A stretch of DNA of 64,000 nt, taken from Imbricaverruca yamaguchii (Eukaryota > Arthropoda > Thecostraca > Neoverrucidae). Shown here piece after piece: positions 21,170 through 30,830 of the stretch. Each line of letters begins with the position of its first letter. The stretch's first letter is position 1. Where the stretch lies: contig JAOTOL010001327.1 of NCBI GenBank assembly GCA_034440575.1, positions 248,001 through 312,000 of the forward strand, written 5' to 3'. The position numbers and the translations under genes are program-made. The notes under the pieces were generated by a model. The model ran no database searches and was not told the origin of the DNA. It saw nothing but the letters and a program-made list of their open reading frames with translations.

Positions 21170-21339
21170 GTAGAGTTCGATGTCCTTCTCGAGCGGCTTG
21201 CTGCAGTTGATGCGCTCAGTGACGGCGTCCGAACCGGTGTAAGCCAGCAGAACGCCGCCGTACTGCATCACCTTCTTGAACATGCTCACCACGAAGTTGC
21301 CGTTCAGAATGTATTCCCTGCTGTCAGGATCCATCAGCG
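21170..21339 (-). CDS. ADAMTS9/20-like: ADAMTS exon 12: spacer
   Basis: REYILNGNFVVSMFKK, LLAYTGSDAVTERINC and LEKDIELY match the beta-strand core of the ADAMTS spacer, a major exosite region. Enters in phase 1 after CCACAG and leaves in phase 0 before GTGAGT. About six roughly 30-bp copies of the donor-side sequence follow in the intron. Confidence 0.95.
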
Positions 21340-21725
21340 CTGTGGACGGTCACCATTCAGTTAACGGGCTAACGGAACACTAACGGATAGCCTGGCGTGC
21401 TTCGGGACGTACATGGATTTAATGGGAAGTGGCTCGGTGAATATGCCAACCGTAAAACGATGGTAGAAAATAATTAGCGTCGACTTGGGTACTTTTAGTA
21501 GCCCTTTATCATCACCAAAAGGCTATAGGCCATTTAGCATTTACATCCGGAAGATGATTTCATTTGCACACCAAGCTCAACTGCATGAACACTAACCACG
21601 CCATCTGTGCAACACGGCATTCTGGCTCCAAAGAACAGGAAACCTGTATATACATGATGGATATTAAGTTCGTGTACGAACAGTTCGGACAGTTTCGTTT
21701 CACTCTGAATTCAGTGTCGTTCAGA
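21340..21725. other. Intron 11-12, unique part
   Basis: No feature recognised. Confidence 0.5.
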
Positions 21726-22120
21726 CTGGTTACAGTTCTTGAGCAATACAGTTGCCGTTTGGTGCAATATCGTGTGTTGCAGTACAGTGGACTGTCGTAT
21801 TCTGCAGCTTGACTCTCATGCGCTGCAGCTTGTCTAAGTTGCGTATGTTGCAGTAAGGCTGACTGCCGTGTGGTGCAGCTTGATTCTCGTGTGTTGCAGT
21901 TCGGCTGAATGTTGCGTGCTGCAGCTCGACTCCCATAAGCTACTCAGCTTGTCTCCGGGAGTATCAGCGCCAGAACGGCAAGGGCTCTGGTTACAAGTTG
22001 TGATTTTGCGTGCAGAGTTTCTTGTGCTGCAGTACGGCTGAGTTTTGTGTGCTGCAACTTGACGCTCGTGTGCTGCAGCTTGGCTGAGTTCTGTGTGCTG
22101 CAGTACGGTTGACCCTCGCG
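21726..22120. repeat. About 22-bp degenerate array (GTGTGCTGCAGNNCGGCTGA)
   Basis: About 15 imperfect copies with alternating GCTGCAGCTTGACTCTCGTG and TTGCAGTACGGCTGA forms. Confidence 0.85.
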
Positions 22121-22639
22121 TGTGCCGTGGTATTTTGTCCGTGGCCTGCAGTGTGACTGCAGGGGCGTCAGGGCCGAAGGTGAGGGCGTGATGTCTAGCG
22201 GCGTGATGAATGGGAGGGTGAAGCAGCCGGTCGGCACGTTTGATTGCGGAAGTTTTCCCAGCATGCTCATGAGTCACCAGCTGCCATGAACACCCAGCGT
22301 GTTTTTACGATGCACACACACACGCGGCCATTGAGCGGTAATTCACATGCCGTGTGCCTGTTCCATCAGCAGCATACCACGCAAGCGGGATATGCAGAGA
22401 GTGTAACCATGGCGACTATACGCAGTAATAGGCCCATCCATGACATGATTTTGTAGCCAAGTGGTGCAACTTCAGAAACCAACATTACCCGCAATTTTGA
22501 CTACAGATGAAGCATGGCAAACGCACCCAACAAGGTCGTAATCACGGGTGTAACAGTGTGTTTAAATTGGAGAGGGAGAGCGTAAATCCACTGCAAGCAG
22601 CAGTTACATGGAGAAAATCCCGCAGGCGTGTTTTATTAT
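22121..22639. other. Intron 11-12, unique part
   Basis: No feature recognised. Confidence 0.5.
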
Positions 22640-22870
22640 AATACTGGGCAGCATACAGCGTAGGGCCCCTATCACCCAGTTGCCACACGGAACATGTGGC
22701 GCAGGGCAGCTGTCACCCAGTTACCACACAAGGGAGGCTATTATAATGCTAGGGAACATGCAGCATAGGACCGCTACCTCCAGTTGTCACACGGGGCGGC
22801 TGTTCTAATACTGGGGAACATGTAGCCTAGGACTGCTGCCACCCAGTTGCCACACCGACGGCCGTAACCA
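22640..22870. repeat. About 60-bp repeat, 4 copies
   Basis: Copies of TCACCCAGTTGCCACACGG followed by GGCTGTTATAATACTGGGG and GAACATGTAGCATAGG, each with several differences. Confidence 0.85.
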
Positions 22871-23263
22871 TTTCCGGTGCAACTGAAATGGATACTGGCG
22901 ATACGACATGACCTTATGGAATTACAGCACGCCTTTTCTGTTAACTCTAAGACTGCAGGTTCAGGAGGGACAAAGTTTGCCAGCTATCTGCCATGTTGAC
23001 AATAAACACCAGCTTCTAAGGCGGTGAAGCGAGCCAAGGTAGCATAATCGATCCGTTGCATCTATAATCAAGGCTTTAATGTCCGTAAGTAGTAATGCAT
23101 GCAAGCCGTGTGTGTGCTTATCTAGGCGCAAGATACTTGACTCAAAGAACGGTTCGGTTAGACTTGCAGAACGAAGGGAAGATGAAGGTCCTATCCTTGA
23201 CTGCACGACTACCATCTCCGTGGTGTATTCCGATATCCCGTCTGCTTCCAAGGTGAAACGCGA
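22871..23263. other. Intron 11-12, unique part
   Basis: No feature recognised. Confidence 0.5.
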
Positions 23264-23279
23264 TGTATGTATGTATATA

Positions 23280-23334
<55 letters not shown>
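23264..23334. repeat. (TA)n microsatellite
   Basis: About 30 TA dinucleotides preceded by GTATGTATGTATATATGC. Confidence 0.97.
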
Positions 23335-23337
<3 letters not shown>

Positions 23338-23741
23338 AGGATACGACACGACATCATGAACCAATTGAGCCAGCTCCTGTGTGGTCAGAAACAACCACGC
23401 TTGACGTTCTTAGGCGCTTACTCCTCCTAATCCAACCATCTATTACTTCAATGAAATTGGTTCTCCAAATACTACAGATTAATCGGGGCAGAACTACGGA
23501 AACGTCACATTCAGGCCCTTGTGAAAGTGAAAGATGTTTCTCTAACGTTGTATATCAAATTTGTTTTCATCATGAGCGTACGCTAATAATTTAGATAGGG
23601 AAGCAGCGGTTTTATTACAGATCGTCCGTGCAATATACGGAAAATGTCAAGCCAGCCACTGCAAAGTAAACAGCCGCCAGCGACCGCAAACCGCTACACG
23701 ACCGCCTGTGGGCATCAGTGCGTGCGGCGTGCACGTCTCAC
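23335..23741. other. Intron 11-12, part next to exon 11
   Basis: Unique sequence ending at the exon 11 donor; nothing else recognised. Confidence 0.5.
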
Positions 23742-23924
23742 CGAGGTAATTGTCGTCCTTGCTGGTGTGGTCGTGACTCTTCTGACGCACGTCCAGACTG
23801 GTGGCGCCGGCCGGCACACGCACGATGCGGTTGTAGCCGTAGCGGATGCGGTGGTTGCTGCTGTCGAAGTAGCCCTTGATGACGTGGCAGGTGGAGTTGT
23901 CGCCGCCGCACACCCCGCACTTGT
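23742..23924 (-). CDS. ADAMTS9/20-like: ADAMTS exon 11: DKCGVCGGDNS and start of spacer
   Basis: KCGVCGGDNSTC ends the Cys-rich module; VPAGATSLDVRQ and KDDNYL are typical of the ADAMTS spacer. Phase 1 in after CGGCAG, phase 1 out before GTGAGA. An 81-bp tandem duplication carrying this acceptor lies directly upstream. Confidence 0.95.
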
Positions 23925-24090
23925 CTGCCGTCGAACACCACACGGTCCGTCACTGCCTGTCGCCTCTGATCATGACTTGGTGATCGGAATCACGATACAC
24001 CTTGTCTGCCGTCGTACGCCATACGGTCGGTCACGGCCTGTCGCCTCTGATCGTGACTTGGTGATCGGAATCACGGCACACCCGGCACAA
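23925..24090. repeat. 81-bp tandem duplication of the exon 11 acceptor
   Basis: CTTGTCTGCCGTCG, which is the acceptor and first bases of exon 11, recurs exactly 81 bp upstream together with CGCCTCTGATC and GACTTGGTGATCGGAATCAC. A third, partial copy ends near 24090. Confidence 0.92.
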
Positions 24091-25224
24091 AAGCACAGTG
24101 TCCGGATCTGTGGATGGTGCCGCTTGCCATACTTTGATGGTTCAGAGAACCAGAACTGGTAGCAGCTTCTGCGAAGATGCAATGACATCACGAGAAATCC
24201 CTGCAGAATGGCAATTTTCTGTGGAAAAATGCGCGGCCAGAAATGCGGTCAGAACTGCAGATGTTCTCCGGGCTCGGTCAGTTATCACGTATTAGGCCGA
24301 TGCACCGGGACCACCGGACCTAAATCCCCACTGCGAACGAGGGTCAAGTAATGAAGCAACTACGTATACACGGGTACGACGCTTGTGTGTACGTGTGCGC
24401 ATATACTTTGCTAACAAGCGCGCATATACAATCACGTTGATACTCATCACAAGCCAATCTCTTTGGCGCCGGGTTAACCAGCTTTAGCATGCACACAGAC
24501 ATGACACGCTGGTATTTTTGATCGTCATCAGTATATAAGAAACTTTGTTCTTGAACAAAAACGTAAAGAAAGTGACAGGCTGTAGCCTAAAGGCCAGACA
24601 GCTTATAGTGCTCGCTTGCGTCGCCTTGTTTGTATGTTCATTTTAGTTTTCGACTTCCAGACGAAACAAATTATCGCCCTGTTAGCATATCATGCCCAGC
24701 CTCAAACCCAAAACCACAACCAGAGAAGCATGATACACGTTGCAACTGGCTGGCTTATCCATGCGCCGAATCCTTCCGAGTAAGAACACATGATATGCAC
24801 ATACATCACTAGGAGAAGTAGTTAGGCAACCGCCTGCTGATGCCAACAATGTAACTCCCGTTGCTTTTTTCCCAACTTTATACTTGGCGCAACCTGAGTC
24901 ACTACCACTACCTACTGACACCACCACCACCACCTACCAACGTCATTTGGGTTACGTAGCGATTTTCCAACTAGATTACACCCGGTATCTTATCCCGAAA
25001 CATCTTGACACCAGAGCTAGGATCAGAACTAGCCCCCGTTATCGTGATCCCATCTCGTGGCGCCCTGCCGTCCCGTGGTGATCCACTGCTGCTGACCCGC
25101 ACGCCAGTCAGCCCCCGGTGTCCCGTACCCGCGGGCGTGCACAGCGTGCACCGTGCACGCCCGCCACGCTTGCCCAGAGCGAGTGCACAGCGGCGGGCGG
25201 CAGTGCAGCCCCGTGCCGACGGAC
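24091..25224. other. Intron between exons 10 and 11
   Basis: Mostly unique, AT-rich, with an ACC/CAC-rich stretch near 24905-24940. No gene recognised. Confidence 0.5.
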
Positions 25225-25404
25225 CTGCGTGCACGTCCGAGTGCAGGATGTGATCGCATCCGGCCGGCACACAGATGCCGTTCACGCACATGTCGTCGGT
25301 GTCGGGCGTGCAGGCGGTGCCGTCCAGCACGCGCTCCTTCAGCAGGTAGTAGGCGCTCGAGTCTGCCACGCGGCAGAACAGCTTGCAGCGGTCCTTCGAT
25401 TTGA
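25225..25404 (-). CDS. ADAMTS9/20-like: ADAMTS exon 10: Cys-rich module
   Basis: [35 protein letters not shown] and AGCDHIL are the central, most conserved part of the ADAMTS cysteine-rich module, which takes part in substrate recognition. The donor (GCAG|GTCCGT) is weaker than the others. It was chosen because it restores the Asp of the following DKCGVCGG motif and keeps the module length standard. Confidence 0.9.
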
Positions 25405-25648
25405 CTGCGGACGGGCGGAGACCGTCACTCAGCGACGATCGGACCGGGTCGCGGTGCACCGTGCTGGCGCACTGCCTTCAAGTGCCCGGCAACGGCGGCT
25501 GCCGCCAGGCAACACCGCAGTACCGGCCAAACGCTGTTTGCACACCGGTCCATCAAAAATTACGTTCAAAGACTGCGTGAGCACAGCGCCTACACCTCTG
25601 ATGACAAGCCGACAGCCTAACAAAGACAAAAGGTCAGCGCCCGCTTAC

Positions 25649-25788
25649 TTCCGGTGTACTTTGGTACCCATTCAACATCAGCGGGCAAGCCCTGGATGTT
25701 GAAGTTGTTCCCGTTGAAGGTGGCGCACTGTGCTTCCCGGAAGTCGGTGGTGCCAGACGGGCAGTTGGGCCGGTTGCAGGACTCGTAC
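25649..25788 (-). CDS. ADAMTS9/20-like: ADAMTS exon 9: end of TSP1-1 and start of Cys-rich module
   Basis: YESCNRPNCP closes TSP1-1. TDFREAQCATFNG, FNIQGLP and VEWVPKYTG begin the cysteine-rich module with its usual WVPKY signature. Acceptor TTGCAG, donor GTAAGC; one base of the next codon is contributed. Confidence 0.95.
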
Positions 25789-25849
25789 CTGCAACAGGTG
25801 GGCGCCAGGTCAGAGTCAGGTCCGGTCACCTCGGCGGGGAACGGCTCTG

Positions 25850-26080
25850 GCAACAAGGAGTCGGCTCAGCGGCGGCGGCTGGCTTTGAATGGCTGGTGTC
25901 ACGTGGTCGGCTTGGTGTGAGTTGATGCTACGTGGTCAGCTTGGCGGGAGTTCGTGCTACGTGGTCAGCTCTGCGGGGTCGGTGTCACGTGGTCAGCTTG
26001 GTTGGAGTTGATGCCGGAGGAGGGGCGGGGGGGGGGTCTGCTCGGCAGAGGTCGGTGTCACGTGGCCAGCTCAGCGGCGA
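25850..26080. repeat. About 32-bp array upstream of exon 9
   Basis: About six copies of TGTCACGTGGTCAGCTTGG with G-rich spacers, including a run of eight or nine G near 26027. Confidence 0.82.
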
Positions 26081-28339
26081 GTGGCTCTGAAGACGAGCCG
26101 GCCGGTGCAGGACGTCCTTGTAAGGAGAGCCGCCTGGATGGAGGCTGAGTCAGACGAATCCTCAATGACACCAGACCTGAACACCGGGTGCATCCACCGA
26201 CCCGAACAACTGTCCGACGGCCGTCCGCCACCTGGTGGGCGGGAAATTCATCGATTGCGCATGCTGTGAAGAGTGGAGAGAAAGCGGAACGTAGAGCGAA
26301 TTCCCAATATGATTTTAATTGGAACAGAAAAGTCATAATGTTGCTACCCCATGCGCAAAAAGTGTGTTTTACAAAACCAGACTGTTCACCGGGCTGCAGT
26401 GCATTTTGACCCGGCACCAATTGGGCTTGGTCGTAGCAGATCGGCCTGGCCCGGGCTTAAGTTCCAACAGTATGGTCATTTATGATCTCTACTAGAGCAA
26501 CTGATAGTGGAGCGAAGAAGAGTTGGGGATGAGATACTGAAACCACTATGAGAAATCAATAATTTGTAACAATACCAACGTATGAAGATGGTTGGGACTC
26601 AGTGGCCTGCTCTCCTGACTGACCCAATCACTCTACTCTATATAGCCTGCGATGGAAAAGGTCACGAATTGCGCTATCCCATGTGAATCATTGTAAAACC
26701 AACACACCCGCCATGTTCAGGATTTCAACAAGCTGACTAACTTACTTGACATGCAAATATTTTCCAGATGTCCGGGCGCTCGTGAGATGACAGAGGTCGA
26801 TATCGGCAAGGGCACAGCAACTATAGCGGGCCTCGCAGCATAGACCCTCCGATGAGAAATTCAATTTTAAAGATAGTCAGAAAATCGGACTTGAGACCGA
26901 TTTTCCCCTCAATACCAGCGATAAAAGAGGTGGACCAGGTTTAGCACATTCGCTGATATGTAATGTAATGTATGTATGTACATAATGATGTCGTTGATAT
27001 GTACATAATGATATGTAATAGGGCACATGAGCTATTGCATATCTGCATACGGCACTTGCCGTAAAACGAAATGTACCGCGTTCAAAAGATACTGTATTTC
27101 GATATGACAGAGTACGCCCCACGTGCCAGTCGGGTTAGCTACGACTGACCAGAACCGGAACGGAAGCTGGCCAACGGCAGTTAGGCAGGAGCGGACTACA
27201 TCAAAATATGGTCGGTATAATGGTTCAAAGCAGTGAGATTGGGTTTGAGAGTGTGTTGCGGCGCGTAGACTAGTGAGTGATATTACAGTATCAGATAAAT
27301 CGTAATATGTCACCGCTGTGTATATGTATGTGCATATGTATGTGTATGTGAATGCGCTATGAGTATGTTTGATGTGCGTAATCACGTAGGGTGGAAGTGT
27401 ATCCTACTGTACATGTGCGCAGTATGCTGTCTGCGCTTTCAATTGTCTGACTTGTTTTAACTTCGGATGCAAGCTTGTGAAAAAAACGAACTATTACAGA
27501 TTCAACATAAAATGAACCATACGGTAAGATACCGAATTTGACATGGCCTGTGCGGACGAAGCGTTCGAAGATGGTGAAGGTGGGATGTTAGAATGATGGA
27601 AATTACATAAATCTGACTGAATCGCCGTCACACCAAAAACATCTATCTGGTTGACTGGCTTCCAGAGATCAGTTGGCCCGCACGCAGTTCCGGATAGCCG
27701 CACTCCGGTTGAATTAATCATGTCGCAGCGTCGCGACGTCACAGCCCTCTTGGTAGTGTATTGTTTCTGGCGGCGGCCGTGTCGCGGAATCTCCGGCACG
27801 CGAGGATGCCGGCCGCCGACCACCGCCGACGGCCAAGGTCGCGTGAGCGAGACACCTCCGGTAAGCAACACGGCCGCGGACCGTGGACCTGATCACGGCA
27901 GCGGCAGCGGCGCGTCTGCCCACACGCTCCCCGCACACGGCCGGACCCGTCTGGACGCCGGCGATGAGTTACGGTCGACACACGCCCGCGCCGGTCGTCA
28001 AATATACAATAGCCGGCCGCCGAGCGAGCCCGGCGGCCGGCCACGGCAGCGGCCGTGTTCGTGTTCACGTGTCAGCTGACGCAAGAGGGCGTGCAGTGTA
28101 CTCACGCGGAGGCCGCTCGGGGATGGGGTCCGCTGGACATCAGTGGCATGGCTGAGCAATGTCAAGGCCGATGAATTCAGAACACAATGGACAGGTTCGC
28201 CCACGCAGACCCATGCTAAAGTCGTTAAAATATAGGAGTATCGGATAGTTTAATCGAATATTCGGTGGGCTTGAACCACTTCAACGAGATATAACGTAAC
28301 AGCTATGCAAATGCTGTTGTAAAATCATGTGAATGTTTG
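26081..28339. other. Intron 8-9, unique part with a GC-rich block
   Basis: Mostly AT-rich unique sequence. Positions 27740-28110 form a GC- and CpG-rich block with overlapping frames on both strands but no recognisable domain. Confidence 0.5.
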
Positions 28340-28960
28340 AGCCATCTACTACTTGACGTGCATTCAGTGCAAGTGCAAGATAACTGCTTATGCACCCTGC
28401 AACTGCAAGGTATGTAAGGCAGCTGGTCCAATTGGCGCAACTGTAAGATATCTACTAGCTGGTGGTGTATTTGGTGCAAATGTACTGCTTGATTCGGACT
28501 ACTTGATTCGGTGCAAAGGTACTACATCTACTACTTAATAGGACATTCGGTGCATCTGCAAGACATCTTCTAGCTGATGTAGCTAACTCTATTCGGTGCA
28601 ACGATAAGACATTTACTAGCTAGTGGTGTATTTGGTGTAACTGTAAGTTACACCGAATACACCACTACTAGCTGGTGGTGCAACTGCACCACTTCTGATG
28701 CCTGGTGCCGTATTCGGTGCAACTGTAAGACATCTACTACCTGATGGTGTATTCGGTGTAACTGTAACACATGTACTACCTGATGGAACGTGCGGTGCAA
28801 TTATAAGACATCTGCTAGCTGATTATGTAAGTGGTGCGAGTGCAACATATCTACCGCCTATCTGATGGAGTATTCGATGCAATTGTAAGGCATCTAGTAA
28901 CTGGTGATGTATTTGGTGCCAATGTAGTCCATCCACCAGCGGATGGGTATTTGGTGCACG
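28340..28960. repeat. 38-bp minisatellite with an inverted unit
   Basis: About 14 degenerate copies of ATTCGGTGCAACTGTAAGAC followed by ATCTACTAGCTGATGGTGT. At 28621-28667 one unit is followed by its inverted copy, giving 22-bp arms with one mismatch and a 3-nt loop. Confidence 0.88.
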
Positions 28961-29169
28961 AAGCATATACTTATTTTGTACTATGCACCTGGAAAATACC
29001 TCTCCGGAGTACTTTGACATTTTATGAAGTTATGAAGAGCCTAGGAAGGATCTTGTAACCGTAATAATTACGGAACAAGTCAGGTACACGCTACAATGGC
29101 CGCTTCGAATTTGCGTCCAATTCCAATACGAGGAAAAATAATGACCAAGCCGACCGAAGCGTAGACTCA
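28961..29169. other. Intron 8-9, spacer between two arrays
   Basis: No feature recognised. Confidence 0.5.
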
Positions 29170-29935
29170 AGTAAGGACAGGTCACATCGACAGACATCCC
29201 TGACGTCTCAGCACCAGCGACCTGTGCCTCCGCACTGCACGGTGAGCTCAGCCACATCAACAGACAGACACCCCTGACGACGTCTCAGCACCAGCGACCT
29301 GTCCCTCCGCACTGTACGGCGAGCTCAGCCACATCAACAAACAGACATCCCTGACGAAGCCTCAGCATCAGCGACCTGTCCCTCCGCACTGCACGGCGAG
29401 CTCAGCCACATCAACAGACAGACACACCTCACGACGTCTCAGCACCAGCGACCTGTCCCTCCGCACTGTACGGCGAGCTCAGCCACACCAACAGACAGAC
29501 ATCCCTGACGACGTCTCAGAACTAGCGACCTGTCCCTCCGCACTGCACGGCGAGCTCGGCCACATCAACAGACAGACATCCCTGACGACGTCTCAGCACT
29601 AGCGACCTGTGCCTCAGCACTGCACGGTGAGCTCGGCCACATCAACAGACAGACATCCCTGACGACGTCTCAGCACCAGCGACCTGTCCCTCCGCACTGC
29701 ACGGCGAGCTCGGCCACATCAACAGACAGACATCCCTGACGACGTCTCAGCACTAGCGACCTGTGCCTCAGCACTGCACGGCGAGCTCGGCCACATCAAC
29801 AGACAGACATCCCTGACGACGCCTCAGCATCAGCGACCTGTGCCTCAGCACTGCACGGCGAGCTCAGCCACATCAACAGACAGACACACCTGACGACGTC
29901 TCAGCATCAGCGACCTGTCCCTCGGCACTGCATGG
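29170..29935. repeat. 77-bp minisatellite, about 10 copies
   Basis: Units contain CAACAGACAGACATCCCTGA, CGACGTCTCAGCACCAGCGA and CCTGTCCCTCCGCACTGCAC with scattered changes. The array runs straight into the GC-rich block that follows. Confidence 0.95.
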
Positions 29936-30210
29936 CAGCTGGCCTGCCTGGAGGGCACAGACGGGAAAGCCGACACGACGCCGGCCGCAGGCGCCGACGG
30001 ACCCTGTGCTGGGTCGAGCGCGGCGGATCGGATTCGACGAGCTCACCGTTACCGGACAAACAAGCCGCGCCGTGTTCGCCGAGCCCACGGCCGATATCTC
30101 GGAACACTGCAGCCGCCATCCTCAGAAACTGGATTTTCCGCCGGCGCAGCTCGGCGTGGTCGTGACTCACGGGTCGAGCGACGCCCGCGGCCGCAGGTAG
30201 GTCGGCGGGT
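29936..30210 (-). other. GC-rich block with open frames, possible decayed TSR exon
   Basis: Minus-strand frames are open for about 70-80 codons and contain LQCSEISAVGSANTARLVC in one frame and CLSGNGELVESD in another. These are reminiscent of TSR strands A-B with frameshifts. It lies between exons 8 and 9, whose phases already join perfectly, so it is not needed by the gene. Either a dead exon copy or chance. Confidence 0.3.
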
Positions 30211-30482
30211 GAGACTCAGCCCAGCCGCCAAACCAAACCGACACTGCTATCTTTTTTGCATCCACAAAACTCGACCGCTCTTCACAAGCCGTACGATTCG
30301 GTTGTAAACAGTGAGGTTGCGTTTATCGGCTGAGTTTTAACGCTGATTGAGAAGGTCGACCGACGTGGAGACTGGGAGGATGCCCAGCAAGCATTAGATA
30401 ACCTAGCGAGTGCATTTGCATGACAGAGATTGAATGCATGCAGTCTTGCGGTGGAATTTGAATTGTTGCCTTCTACGATCTT

Positions 30483-30680
30483 CATATATATATGTATACA
30501 TATATACATATATATATGTATATATATATATATATGTATATATATGTATATATGTATACATATATATACATATGTATATACACATGCATGCACACATTAT
30601 ATATTTACGTATATATTCATTTAGATGCATATACATATATATCTGTAATGTATATATATATATGTATACGTACGCATGGA
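30483..30680. repeat. AT/ATGT compound microsatellite
   Basis: Alternating TATATA, TATGTATA and CATATATA tracts over about 200 bp ending 40 bp from the exon 8 donor. Confidence 0.95.
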
Positions 30681-30719
30681 TGAATTGCAGGTCGGGACTG
30701 TTTGTGAGTGGTGTCTCAC

Positions 30720-30830
30720 CTGACCCGTCGACCCAGACAGTAGTCGCCGCCGTTGGAGGGTGTGGGTGAGTTGCAGCTGCGCTCAGACCGCCGGATGCCT
30801 CCTCCACAGGTGCGAGAGCACCGGCCCCAC
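30720..30830 (-). CDS. ADAMTS9/20-like: ADAMTS exon 8: core of TSP1-1
   Basis: A 111-nt exon giving [19 protein letters not shown] and the [11 protein letters not shown] stretch. CSRTCGGG is the canonical TSR strand A motif, and the Gly-Gly-Tyr-Cys segment is typical of TSP1-1 in ADAMTS proteins. Phase 2 in (GTGGCAG), phase 2 out (GTGAGA). The downstream intron starts with an AT/ATGT microsatellite region. Confidence 0.94.

Noticed and set aside
27490..28204. Coding gene in the GC-rich block
   Set aside because: Overlapping frames on both strands, none with a recognisable domain or splice sites.
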